Assembly: GCA_028023455.1 (NCBI GenBank)
Contig: JAQFVV010006631.1
Location: 64,001 to 128,000, forward strand
DNA length: 64,000 nt
DNA from: Epiperipatus broadwayi
Lineage: Eukaryota > Onychophora > Udeonychophora > Euonychophora > Peripatidae
Direction: 5' to 3'
Positions 12,243 through 23,591 of the stretch are shown here, piece after piece. A model generated the notes under the pieces. It did not search any database and was not told where the DNA came from. It saw nothing but the letters and a program-made list of their open reading frames with translations. The translations under genes and the position numbers were made by a program. The first letter of the stretch is position 1; the number at the start of each line of letters is the position of its first letter.

Positions 12243-12820
12243 ATTTTTGGGATGAAATCGCCTGGAAGTACGATTTCATTCCATATACTATACACATTAT
12301 TTCTCAGTACTGGTCTTAGATATGCTGATGAATGGGTAAGATGAGCTGGAAAAGTGAATACATGAACCATAGCCTCCAATGCCAGGACAAGTAGACGGCC
12401 AAGCACAAACCACCAGCACACACCGCCTCATGACGTCACGAGAAAATATCTCATTTTTAAGCACTACCTCTCTTGTACCTAGAAGCATCATCCAATCAAG
12501 AGTAGGAGCCAGAGAAAAAAAATCAATTTGGCACTCAGCCAACCCTGCTCAGCTTCGGTGAGTCTTAGGGGCTATCATTTGGTCTATCCATGAGACCAAG
12601 GCCTATCCATGAGACCTATATATACGCACTGCTGGACTACTCTTGGAGCACAACATCCAGGTCGGGATAGTGCCGAGCATATACTTCGGAGCATCATAAC
12701 ACAATGCATCCAAGCAGCTCTGCTCAATCATCCACCATCTCAACATGAAAAACACAAGCTCATGCATCACTACATCACACTCACAAACTTTTCCATCAGC
12801 TATCTCTATTTTATTCTGAA
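12243..12820 (-). other. Interior of LTR element downstream of the ORF, higher GC, no ORF recognised
   Basis: This part is clearly less AT-rich than its surroundings. On the minus strand it holds TATATATAGG near 12610-12620, a CRE-like TGACGTCATGA near 12430, and a tract CGAAGCTGAGCAGGGTTGG (12543-12561) that resembles the box A region of 5S rRNA genes. A short duplication of TCTCATGGATAG-type sequence lies near 12585-12615. The overlapping small ORFs on both strands are not recognisable proteins. Confidence 0.5.
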
Positions 12821-14230
12821 TTATAACTGGAACCTAGTTTGGAGAGACTGAGGATCATGATCAGTTCTCCTATAGTCCTCTTTTATATTATGAGGTGACA
12901 TACTTCTGGATCGTCTCTTTGTTGAAAATTTATCATGTTCAACATTACTGTGGTGTCTTGCTTCTTCACTTCTGTATTCTCTTTGGAGATCCTTGTTACT
13001 GTTTGATCTTCTAATTATACACGTCCGATATGGACCATGAACACCATCTGTAAATTTTCTCCTGTTCCTCTTCCATGGTGGTATTTCATTTTTACCATCC
13101 GTGAATTTTCTCCTGTTCCTCTTCCATGGTGGTATTTCATTTTTACATAAAAGTTTCTTTTTAAATGGTTCTTCTGCCATAATAATTATTTTTTTAGTAT
13201 TTATAAAAGTTTCTTGTTGCTTAATTTCTTTCACACTTATAAATCCTGAGTTTTCAGATTCCCTTTTGGTGTCTTTTCCTGCGTAAGCAACTATATTTTT
13301 AATAACTGTCTTTATATATTTTTTTTCTGTACTCAATTTTTGATTTGAGTTTATTAAGCTTTTGTTTATAATTTTTATATATGGGTGAGGACTAACACAC
13401 TTTTCTTTCCATTTTATGGTTTCTTTCTCTATCTCCTTTACTATTTCATAGCATATATCAGACAATTTTTCTGAAACATTTTCTTCTATATTGGATAGTC
13501 CCTTTGTTATATTTTGATTATGTTCATTTTCATGTTTTTCATCTTCTTGAAGATCAGAAGATTTTAATTTTGCTTTATTAGATTCATTTTCATCCATTTG
13601 AAACTCTTTTACTGTATTTGATACAATTTCATTCTCAGCTTCTGTATATACTGTTTCTTTATTTTCAATTTTAGAGGTATATTCCACAATCAGAAGTTTT
13701 CCTGAAGGTAGACTGACAATTTCAAGATCACTCTTTGTAATTTCAATTTCTTCCTTTTTAACAATCTCAAATTTTGCTTCATCAGTATTAGGGTATTCAA
13801 TTTGTGATTCCTTTGAAATATCTTTGGTTGGAAATTCCAAAATCTCTTCCTCATCCAATTTTTTAGACTGGGTTATTTTTTTCATTAACTGGTTGAACTT
13901 TTCATTCTGTTTTTCCACTGCTTCTTTAATTTGTTTTTCTATTCTTTGGTTTGCTTCTACTCTGTTTGTTATCTTCTTCTCTTTGCTTATCTCTTTTTTT
14001 GTTATCTTCTTCTCTCTGTTTGATATCTTCTTCTCTTTGCTTATCTCTTTTTTTTTTATCTTCTTCTCTTTGTTTATGGTCTGCTTTTATATTTCTAACT
14101 GGGTTATGTGCGTCTCCCTTGTTTTCTCTAATTCCTCATCTGCTTTAGCTTCTTGCTTATCTTCTTTCTCAGGAAGATCCTCCATGCTTTCTATATTCAT
14201 CATTTTTCTTGATTTTGATCTGGTTTTCAT
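12821..14230 (-). pseudogene. Gag-like ORF of the LTR element, interrupted by one in-frame stop
   Basis: From the ATG at 14230 (MKTRSKSRKMM), 47 codons are followed by TAA at 14087-14089. The same frame then stays open for about 420 codons to 12821. The first 110 residues after the stop are Lys/Glu-rich and probably coiled-coil (EKQIKEAVEKQNEKFNQL); the middle is acidic. A 17-residue segment starting KNEIPPWKRNRRKF occurs twice in tandem near 13035-13140. The C terminus is basic with RRSRSMSPHN. No zinc knuckle, protease or RT motif is seen. By position directly after the primer binding site it should be Gag; by sequence I do not recognise a family. Stop readthrough, RNA editing or simple inactivation are all possible. 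Low-complexity composition makes homology claims unsafe. Confidence 0.6.
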
Positions 14231-14540
14231 CAATGTTTTTTTTTAGTTAATGGTATCTTTTTTAGATTCAACCTTAGTAAGCCTCTCTCTCCATCCACAC
14301 CATGACCCTACTCCATCTTCTTTGAAATGCCCATTTCATTCATTATGCCATTCATTTTCGTGTTGCCTTTCTTTTAAACTTTTATTTCTTTATCCTTCCT
14401 GAACAACTTACATCACCACATCATATGCACTGTTCATATCACAGAATCGTGATCTGCTTATACTTATTAGTAGGTTAGCTAGATCGGACTTCACAGTAAG
14501 GTGGCAATGTAATAAGTGCCTATGGTTAGGCTAGCTGAAT

Positions 14541-14642
14541 AAAACCTCACAGTTGAAAGACAAATGTAACCGGAGAACTAAAAATAGTTTATCCAGGTAA
14601 AGCCTCACAGTTGGACCAAATGTAGGAGAACAAAAATAGTTT
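14541..14642. repeat. Short tandem duplication next to the primer binding site
   Basis: Two imperfect copies of about 55-60 bp (AAACCTCACAGTTG...AAAAATAGTTTA). The first contains CAAATGTAACCGGAGAAC, echoing the CAAATGTAACCGGACC at the LTR/PBS junction (14662-14678). It looks like repeated copying of the LTR-leader border. Confidence 0.65.
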
Positions 14643-14649
14643 AAGGTAA

Positions 14650-14665
14650 GCCGTTGGGCGCCAAA
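14650..14665 (-). other. Primer binding site (tRNA-Lys type)
   Basis: Immediately inside the 5' LTR on the minus strand is TTTGGCGCCCAACGG. TGGCGCCCAACG is complementary to the CCA-ended acceptor of tRNA-Lys, as used by many gypsy elements. The match stops after 12 nt. Confidence 0.85.
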
Positions 14666-16706
14666 TGTAACCGGACCGCCATACAACCGTTTTATTACCT
14701 CAGTTGTAACAATTTTCTGATGAGCATGCTGTAGGAAGGAACTATCAATTGACATTCCTAATGCAGATGTTAATGGCACCTACAACAATATTTCCTGCTC
14801 ATCAGAGGATGTAGTATAATAGAGACTGGGAACATCTAAACATTTATATGTTTGGTTTTCCAAACAGCGCCATTAGAGTTCTGTCTTACTACAACCTGAC
14901 TGGCCTTGGTCTAGCTATGTCAGACGTAGCTCAGAGAACATGAGATTCTCATGAACCAGTGCCATAATTGGTGGGTGATGTGATAGATAAACAAAATAGA
15001 ATTGGATAACTGGACAACCAATTTAATTTTTAGTAACAAAAAATTTATTAGATAACAATTAATTTGCAATTTCAACAATAGTTCATTAATTCCTCTATGA
15101 GAATAAACTTGTAAACATTCTGGTTTAGTAATAATTCATTTTGAATTCATTTAATAGTTCATTTTGAATTCACTTGAGAGGAGAAAATTATGAATATCCT
15201 AATTCAATGATAGTTCATTAATTCTTTTATGGGAAAAAGCTTGGGATTATTCTGATTTAACAATAATTCATTCCGAATTCATTTGATAGTTCATTTTGAA
15301 TTCACTTGAGAGAAGAAAATTATGAATATCCTAATTCAATGATAGTTCATTAATTCTTTTATGGGAAAAAGCTTGGGATTATTCTGGTTTAACAATAATT
15401 CATTCCGAATTCATTTGATAGTTCATTTTGAATTCACTTGAGAGAAGAAATTTGGTAGTAATTAAACATTTATGATTTATATAACATTTCGTTATCTTAT
15501 CATTTGATAATTAAAACATTCATACTCTAGCCAAGTATGGAAGTATATTTTTACACATAATCTTTGTGACATTATAGTAAATTTAGAAGCAGATAAGTAT
15601 TTATGATTTATAGAGTATCTTATCATTTGATAATTGAGGCATTTATATTTTCGCCAAATGTAGAAGCATATCCTCACACATAAACTTTATTACATTACAA
15701 TGAGTTTAAAAGCAGTTAAATATTTATGATTTATAGAGTATTTATCATTTGATAATTGAGGCATTTATATTTTAGCCAAATGTAGAAGCATATCCTCACA
15801 CATAAACTTTATTACATTACAATGAGTTTAAAAGCAGTTAAATATTTATGATTTATAGAGTATTTATCATTTGATAATTGAGGCATTTATATTTTAGCCA
15901 AATGTAGAAGCATATCCTCACATAAACTTTATTACGTTACAATGAGTTTAAAAGCAGTTAAATACTTATGATTTATAGAATATTTATCATTTGATAATTG
16001 AGGCATTTATAGTTTATACAATAATTCATTCAAGGTAAGAACCTTATAAGCAGTCAAGCATTTATAATTCGGTCAAACATAAAAATATAATAAAGATGTC
16101 TTAATATTTATTGAACAAATTCTACGCAATTAGTTCGAAAATTCACTTTGTAATATTTGATTATTATGTTTTAGTATTTTATAAAAATTACCTTCCAGTT
16201 TTACGGTCCACTTTATTCAAACGAAGGCGGGTTATTTTATTAATGGAAAGTCATGGCACAGCGTGGAGAGAGTGAAGCTCTTAATTTATTCCAGTTTCAT
16301 TATAATTTCTCTAGTAAAACTTTTTATTTTTATTTTCACGTTTTGTTAAAGCCCTCTGTGTAAGACGATAGAGAGAAAAAAAAATTTCTTCTTTCTTCAA
16401 CGACGTGTCTAATTTGAATACTGCCTCAGTTTAACTCAAGTATCTTTTTCTTTCTTTTTAATGATTGGATAATTAATTTCTTTTTTTTTTTTTTTTTTAT
16501 TGAGACAGATAAAAAAAAATAAAATAAGACGATATAACATTTTATTTAAATCCATCAATACTAAAAATCAAAAATATGATTTTATTTTCCATTTTTAACG
16601 AATCACAACTTTATTGTGTTTCCAATTAGACTGAATCACACTAGACATTTTTGAATGGGGGGGGGATCTTTTCAATATTTATATGAGGAACAGCATTCCT
16701 GTTTCA
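14666..16706 (-). repeat. 5' LTR of the LTR retrotransposon
   Basis: Same structure as the other LTR, with a better preserved set of 126-bp subrepeats (15072-15450) and the 118-bp set at 15470-16010. A poly-T/poly-G length difference (16480-16500, 16656-16665) separates the two LTRs. It should carry the element's promoter; I cannot pinpoint it. Confidence 0.93.
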
Positions 16707-17217
16707 ATATATATATATATTAATCTAATAAAAGATGTGTTAAAATGAATAGGCTAGAAACTGTATTACTTTATTTTTTAAAAAAAAAAATAAAATTCAG
16801 CAATTTCCATAGTTGTTTTCCTACAGTATAAGAATGTTCTTTCTTTACATATAAGAATGAATGTTGATACACTGAATTATCTTGTGATATTACGGTTGGG
16901 GGATATTTATCAAATATAAAGAAAATAAAAAAAGTATATTACTTAATTAATACTAGGCAGTATGTGAGTGGAACAATTCACTGATACTGGCACCTGACAA
17001 AATAAAAGCTGTTTCAGACTTAAAAATTGATAATAAACCATTCATTAATGATTCTGCTGAAATATATAAGATTAATACCCGGGGTCTGAATAACTAGAAA
17101 AGATAGTCATGACATCTGAGTAATTTATTTGTTTCTTATTTGAGGCCACGATTTGATTTGGTTATTCTAAATTCATTAATTGTATATATGCATATAACAA
17201 ATAAATAAATATATGTG

Positions 17218-17333
17218 ACTATATGCGGGCAGTTTGGTATATATATATATATATATGATAAAACCTCATATTACTATATGCGGGCAGTTTGGTATATATA
17301 TATATATATATGATAAAACCTCATATTACTTGA
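17218..17333. repeat. 58-bp tandem duplication
   Basis: Two virtually identical copies of GACTATATGCGGGCAGTTTGG, (TA)n and GATAAAACCTCATATTACT. It is probably a recent slippage or replication duplication. The 68-aa frame over it is an artefact. Confidence 0.85.
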
Positions 17334-17772
17334 GAAAACATAGAGAGATCCAGTTCATTATTTATATTTTGCAAAAGAATTTATTAATATTTTTTAGCAT
17401 TTTCATTAATATTGTAAATAATGAATACATCCTCATATGAAAGATGTTTATGACATAATGTAAATAAACTAAACTAATATAGAAGTAACGCATTAAAACA
17501 AAATTGAAAATATTCTAGAATATATTGTAGTTAAATTTATAAAATAAGTACGATTTTTTAATTTTTGTACACGTTCGTTCTAAATTACTTGAAGTACATG
17601 TATTTATAAGTAATCAAGTCCATTCCACAGGTTAGAACAAAGTTATTCTTCATCATATTCTGTTTAAAAAGAATACACACACATATATATATATTCACGG
17701 ATAAATTATGATTTTATATTATTATTATTATTTTTCGGATATTCCGTGTGGTAAAATAGCTAAATAGCTGAC

Positions 17773-17806
17773 GTTTCGGTACAATAACAAGTACCTTCCT
17801 CAAAGC
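17773..17806 (-). ncRNA. Degenerate hammerhead-like motif in PLE 3' end (left)
   Basis: Minus strand: TTTGAGGAA, then GGTAC/GTACC hairpin (five pairs), then GAAACGTC. Stem II and GAAA are perfect, but the CUGANGA box reads TTTGAGGA, so activity is doubtful. Equivalent motifs lie at 19088-19122 (+) and 28650-28683 (-). Confidence 0.4.
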
Positions 17807-17989
17807 GTTCTCTTTCTCAAATCATAGGAATGAGTGTGTGATTGAAAATCGTTTTTATTTTTTTGTTTCTCCTCATACTTAAATTATATTGGTTGAGAAG
17901 TTTTAAATTTTATTTTGTCTTCCAATAGCTTCTTTCAAATGTTGTTAATCTTCTTTAATTCACACCTTTCATTTATGCTCTTGGGCCTT

Positions 17990-18365
17990 TTAAAAATCTC
18001 TATAGCTTCTCTTAGCAATCTCTGGTCATATTCTTCAATTTTTCTAGAATATTTGTTTTATCAAAATTGATATCATGATTAGTTAATTTTATATGAGAAT
18101 AAATAGCTGATGATTTGGATTTTTTTCTGAATGCCAAAATGTGTTCTTCATTTATTCTACGATTAGTATGTCCAATATATGTATGTGGATTTGACACTGC
18201 AAAGAAATTTTGTCTTTAGGATGTGGAAATATTTCACTATTATTTTAAAAAGTAATGTAAACTGTGTGAATATTATTATTCTTTAAAATGTTACCAATTT
18301 TATCAGTTACTCCTTTTATATATGGCAAAATTATCTTAATTTCTGATGTATCAAAATCTTTTTTT
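17990..18365 (-). pseudogene. PLE GIY-YIG endonuclease relic, left arm
   Basis: The minus strand reads SEIKIILPYIKGVTDKIGNI (about 18290-18350), then FPHPKDKISLQC, then in another frame NPHTYIGHTNRRINEEHILA and YSHIKLTNHDINF. This is the PLE order: the linker after the RT, then GIY-YIG (YIG and the following Arg are present) and a His-rich segment. The GIY half is lost at a small deletion/frameshift near 18190, and there is a stop in ITF*N. The enzyme in intact PLEs nicks target DNA; this copy cannot. Confidence 0.75.
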
Positions 18366-18549
18366 CTTTTTATATGTATAAACACTATTAATAACGCTGT
18401 AATTAAAACCATTATCAAGAAGCATTTTTTTAGTAGGAGAAATATCCTGGAGAAAATGGCTACTAAAAATGCTTCTTGATAATGGTTTTATTACAACATT
18501 ATTAATAGGGCTTATACCTATAAAAAGAAAAAAAAAGATATTGATACAT

Positions 18550-18960
18550 CAGAAATAAAGACAATTTAGGCATATATAAAAGGAGTAACTGATATTATTG
18601 GTAACATAATAATATTCACACAGTTTACACTACTTTTAAAAAAAATAATGAAATATTTCCACTTCCTTAAGACAAAATTTTTTTGGAGTGTCAAATTTCA
18701 TGTAGGGTCTGTTCACATACAAATATTGGACAGAATAATCGTAGAATAAATAATAGAAAGGAAGAACACATGTTGGCAGTCAGAGAAAATCCAATTCATC
18801 AGTTATTTATTCTCATATAAAATTAACTAATCATGATATCAATTTTGAGCAAAAATTGAACAATATGACCAGAGATTGCTAAGAGAAGCTATAGATATTT
18901 TTAAAAGCCCCAAGAGAATAAACGAAAGGTATGAACAAAGAAGATGAACAAGATTTGGAA
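18550..18960 (+). pseudogene. PLE GIY-YIG endonuclease relic, right arm
   Basis: The plus-strand counterpart of the left arm is more decayed: AYIKGVTDIIGN near 18575, then LLREAIDIFKSPKRINERYE near 18878-18935, which is the usual segment after the endonuclease. Stops and frameshifts are numerous. Confidence 0.65.
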
Positions 18961-19669
18961 GAAGCTATTGAAAGACAAAATAAAATTTAAAACTTCTCAA
19001 CCAATATAATTTAAGTATGAGGAGAAACAAAAAGATAAAAACGATTTTAAATCTTATACGCATTCCTATGATTTGAGAAAGAGAACGCTTTGAGGAAGGT
19101 AATTGTTATTATACCGAAACGTCAGCTATTTTATTTTACCACAGGGAATATCCCAAAATTAATAATATGAAGTCATATATATATAATGCAAAAGCAAAAA
19201 GTAAGAGTGTGGAAGGTTGTAAAATTAATTTTCTATGTTTTATTTTGAATTTACTTTATTTAACTTTTAAAAACATAAAAGAAAAGGTGGAATTGATAAT
19301 TAACCTTAACATTTGCATACTTGATCCGTATTTGTGAAAAAAAAGTTTATATCTTTTTGGCAGTATTTCAAGGGATCAGGATTTTTTTCTAACTTGTGTA
19401 CTTTATATTTTCTCTGACAGTTTTCCCACTTTTGTTTGGAAAAATTGAGTTAGGTGACACTACTGTATTGGAAAGTTTGTTATTCCTAATAATTTATTTT
19501 CTGATATTCACATTTCTTTTTTTTAAATCATTTTTTGTCTCATGGCTAAAATTATTATGTTATATAATAGAATTTTTTTAAAACATAATATACAACATTT
19601 TCACTATTAAAAGTACAAATAATCAGGTTTAAACGCTATTCTGGTAAGTCCTTACAAATCATTAAAAAT

Positions 19670-19791
19670 ATAGGGCACTTAATACATTAAAGATCTTTGC
19701 ACAATAGCTGGAGAAGGCTGATCTTTAATGTATTACAATTTATAAAACATAGCGCTATAAAAATAAATGCTTATTTACATAGGGCACTTAA
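19670..19791. repeat. Small insertion-like segment with 13-bp direct repeats and internal hairpin
   Basis: ATAGGGCACTTAA occurs at 19670-19682 and 19779-19791. The 96 bp between them contain a perfect 15-bp inverted repeat (AATACATTAAAGATC, 19681-19695 against 19720-19734). It could be a tiny non-autonomous element with target duplications, or a local duplication. Confidence 0.5.
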
Positions 19792-20633
19792 GAAAAAAAG
19801 TTTTCTAAGGTTTTGGGTCCATCACATTATATAAGATCATAGTTGATATAATATAATATATTTTCTTTGATTTAGCATATATTTAGAACTATGTCAATGT
19901 CTACTGGTTTGGCTTATAAATTATTTACATCCTGATTTCCAAATAAAAATATTTTCTTTTTCTTTTTGTTGACTCTTAATATTTTTACCTGTAATTAGCG
20001 ACATACAGTATTTTTACTGTAAAATATATAAGTAAACAATGGAATGCTTTGCAATTTTTTACATCTTGAATTGAAGTAATATTTAGCTGTATAGTACATT
20101 GGTTTTTAGCCAAAATAGAGACAGAAAAATAATATTTTTTTCTCAAAATAATTGCTTTGTTTAAATATATGTTCACTGTTTTTTTATTTCAAAATTGTTT
20201 TCAATAATTATTAAGCTAAACGTCAACATTATTTTACCATAATTTCTATTAATGAAACCTAAAGATCAGCAACATGCTTTATTTATAAAAAAATAATTGT
20301 ACACTTCATGTGTTGATTTATGCCGTTTATTTACCACTTTAAAGGTAATGCAAGTGTTTAAAATTAGTAATTGAAAATACATTTGATTCTAAAGGGCCCC
20401 CAAAAATGCATTATGTTTTAGTTTAATGCATTTTAATAGTGTAATTTATAGTCTCAGAATATATATTTATATTGCAATTCAATTGAAGTGTAGTTTCAAA
20501 TAAAAATGTAATTGTTTAATGTTAAAAGAGACAAATACATAATATATGTGATAATATGTTGTTTAATGCGTTCCCTTAAATTTCGAGAATCTAACTCCTA
20601 TGCTAAAATTGCCACTAGTCAGGCCAGCGACAA

Positions 20634-20667
20634 CTGAAGAAGAGTGGAGAATGATGCTAATCGAAAC
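20634..20667 (+). ncRNA. Hammerhead-like motif
   Basis: CTGAAGA (20634-20640) fits CUGANGA exactly and GAAAC (20663-20667) fits the second core strand. CAAC before and GTTG after could pair. Stem II is poor. A TTAAATAAAATTAATTTTTT tail follows near 20740. It resembles the 3'-end motif of many PLEs and may mark a truncated copy. Confidence 0.35.
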
Positions 20668-20862
20668 GTTGTGTAATTATTAACCCACACATGTTGTCTA
20701 CTTGTGTGTTATTACTAATAAGTTGTTTGTATTTGAAAAGTTTAAATAAAATTAATTTTTTTTATACATTCAACATTTACTAATAGATGATGGAAATTAC
20801 AAAAAAAAAAAAATCAAGTCAGATGTCACATGACCTAAATTAATAAGCTTGTATTTACAGAT

Positions 20863-20950
20863 GTTATATATAGAGTTTGCAAAATAAGCTCTTAACAAGC
20901 TTATTCTGCACAGCTTGTTAAGAGCTTATTTTGCGAGTTCTATATATAAC
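20863..20950. repeat. Near-perfect 39-bp-stem hairpin
   Basis: GTTATATATAGAG...AAGCTCTTAACAAGCT (20863-20901) pairs with 20912-20950 around a 10-nt loop TATTCTGCAC, with only a few mismatches near the middle of the stem. No flanking element is evident. It may be a minimal foldback transposon; it also has the size of a microRNA precursor. Confidence 0.85.
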
Positions 20951-20954
20951 ATGA

Positions 20955-23542
20955 TGAAAATTGTACAACACAGTATCACATCTAATATACCATCATCATA
21001 AACATTCAGGCACATACATAATATGTTGATAATAAAACATCTTTTAAGAAATTAGTCTATAATTTGAATTAACAAATCATATTTCCGGGATATGCACTGA
21101 TGTTTGTTAAAGGTGTATTACAAATGTTTGACTATCTTTATTTCAAATCGTCTTGTAAACCAAGCCACTAACTGAAGATAGTTAAAATAATAGTAAAATC
21201 TCTGTTCAGATTACTAATGTTCACATCTGCAATAAATCAACCTCCCCCTCCAAAAAAAAATTGACCTAAATCTTCTCTTCCAGATCCTTCTACATTTACT
21301 GAATGCATAGAAAATTGAAATTTTCATAGTAGATTTTAGGATATTTAGATAAGAATCAAGTAGGCTGTCCCATGTATAATGGATGTACTTTTGGAATATA
21401 CATTCAATTTGCAATTCCAAGAAAGTATGAACGTTCCATTTAGAGAGATTGGTAAAACTAGTTGTCCTTGTGTATTGTTTAAAAATGGTTCATTTTTGAG
21501 TGATTAGCTTTCATGCCCATGATAAATTACTATCTGATCTTGAAATTCACAATTTTATAATTGAAATTTATCCTGTTCTGAAATAAAATAGATGTAAGAC
21601 TGACTGGAATAGTTATACTGGATGTATTATAACAAATATTAATATAATACAAAAGACATAACAATAGTTTCTAAAAGTACATCTTTTAAAGATAAGAAAA
21701 TCACTTTGTTTCTGATTGTATGAAATTCAGCACTGCTTTTTATGACCAATAATTTATCTAGAAGAATTCCAAAAATAGGTGTCAAGTAAATCATCTAATG
21801 ATGCTGGAAAAGTTGTTCAATAAACTATGGAAAAATAAAATTTGATCAGATTTAGTAGAAAAGCCTGATTACTTTTATAAAACTTTAATAATCATAAAAG
21901 CATATCTAAAATAACTATTACTCTCACTGATAAGAACTTAAGTATTATGTATCAAGTTTCTGAACCCGGAGTGACGCAAGAAGACATTTTTTTTATTAAA
22001 ACGGAACTGTGAGCTTCCTTTTCATCTCTTGATTAATTTTAAAAAAAGGGGGGGGGGGGGGAACATGAACTTATCTCTTGATTAATTTTAAAACATCTTG
22101 CAAAAAAAATTGCATATACACAAATCAATAGCTGTATTAAAATAAGATAAAACTATAATAATTCTATTTGAAAGTCTCGCGTCATTACTGGATCATTTTA
22201 CTATCACCTATCGATATAATATGTTAAAAAGCAATTGAAAAGTTTTATCTTTAATAAATCACATTAAAAAAATACAAAAAATTGAAGAAAAAAAACAAGT
22301 ATTATCTGTTTTCACTTTTTAATACTTCTTTATATTTGGAAAGGACCACAAATGCAACAAAACCATTAATTTATTTGCCAAAATATTCTCCAATAAAAAA
22401 TTCAAATGATAATCGGAATAGATACAAAATAATATACAACAGGTCGATCATAGGATTGTATAGACTTCCCAGCTTTATTTAATATATTTATCAATAAGTT
22501 TCCAAGTATATAATGCAGAAATTTAATCTAAGCTAATAACGGTGTTTGATTTCACAAAATAAATTATTTCCAGAATTAGAAATGGTTTGATTACTCTAGC
22601 TTGCTGTGGCAATATACATAGTGAGTTTGCCTGTTTGTTTGTTTTTTGCAAAAAAACAACTAAAAAAATGATTTTTTTATTTTATTTTAAAGATTGGGTT
22701 ATTGTTCTTAATCCAAAACAATTAGTATGCTCAAATTATCATCTGTCAACAAAAATACATATCTTTTTATGCATATAACTTTTTTCTAACAAGAAATTGA
22801 ATCACTTTAATTCATACTATTTTGGAATGACTTTGGATTGTGGTCTATTTTATTCTGCCCTTGCTTTTGTCTAAGAGATAGAATGCCCACCTTGAAATTG
22901 AGTTTGAAGTTTGTCTTGCGATCACAGCTCTGGCTCTCTAACTTCCTATGAACTCCTGATCATACAACCAGGATCTATTTCTTTCTCATTAATTGAATAA
23001 TAACATCCATAAAAAGCTGGTTGGTACTATTTGGACTTTTCTTGCACTAGTACATTGTACTGATAAATACTATGCTCCTGTAGTAAGGAAAACATTGCTC
23101 CTACTATCTTTCCAATGTTCAATTACATATTAGCATGAGATATATTACTAGTATTCTTAAGTCTATTTTCTTTAGCAGTGACTTTTTGAATTTTCATATA
23201 CTTCAAAAGATAACATAAATAACATCAGTTTAGATGTATAAAACATTGATAAATAGGCAGACTTTTCAATAATTTAAGATGTACTTTTGTCATTTAAAAA
23301 TCATTTCAAATGAAGATCTTTTTAGATTTTTAACCAATAATCGATAGTAAATAATTATGTCAGAGGAAATGGACTTTGTATCATGTTTCAAATAAATTTA
23401 TTTTTCTAGATCCAACTATAAATTCAGTTAGACTCTATCTTTCTAGGATTATTAAATTCTACTAGAGCCACATTAACAAATTCGGTTTAATACATATTCA
23501 TTTCATTCATCTGCTTGATAAATGAAATTTACAAGCCACTGA

Positions 23543-23591
<49 letters not shown>

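Larger units (their letters stand above)
10201..16706 (-). mobile_element. Complete, recent, non-autonomous LTR retrotransposon (gypsy-like signals)
   Basis: Two near-identical direct repeats of about 2.03 kb flank a 2.4-kb interior. On the minus strand each LTR begins TGAAACAGG and ends GGTTACA (TG...CA). The upstream LTR (14666-16706) is followed by TTTGGCGCCCAACGG, whose TGGCGCCCAACG matches the 3' end of tRNA-Lys. The downstream LTR (10201-12229) is preceded by the purine tract GGTGAGGGGTAA. These signs fix orientation. Only one gag-like ORF is present. I find no protease, RT, RNase H or integrase, and the interior is too short for them, so the copy needs proteins from elsewhere. The insertion site is an (AT)n run, so ATAT target duplications are compatible but ambiguous. 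The few LTR differences indicate a young insertion. Confidence 0.92.
17715..19185. mobile_element. Palindrome of two head-to-head Penelope-like element 3' fragments
   Basis: 17715-18440 is the inverted copy of 18460-19185, with the axis near 18450 (AAGAAGCATTTTTTTAGTAG against CTACTAAAAATGCTTCTT). Each arm carries the end of a PLE coding region, and both 3' ends point outward. The 3' untranslated ends share ACCGAAACGTCAGCTATTT and a stretch near TGGTAAAATAGCT, also found at 28600-28690. Arms differ by scattered changes, so the inversion is not brand new. PLEs are known to leave inverted, truncated copies. Confidence 0.8.

Noticed and set aside
13824-14246. 140-aa plus-strand frame rich in Phe, Ser, Leu and Ile
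   Set aside because: It is the antisense shadow of the Lys/Glu-rich gag-like ORF.
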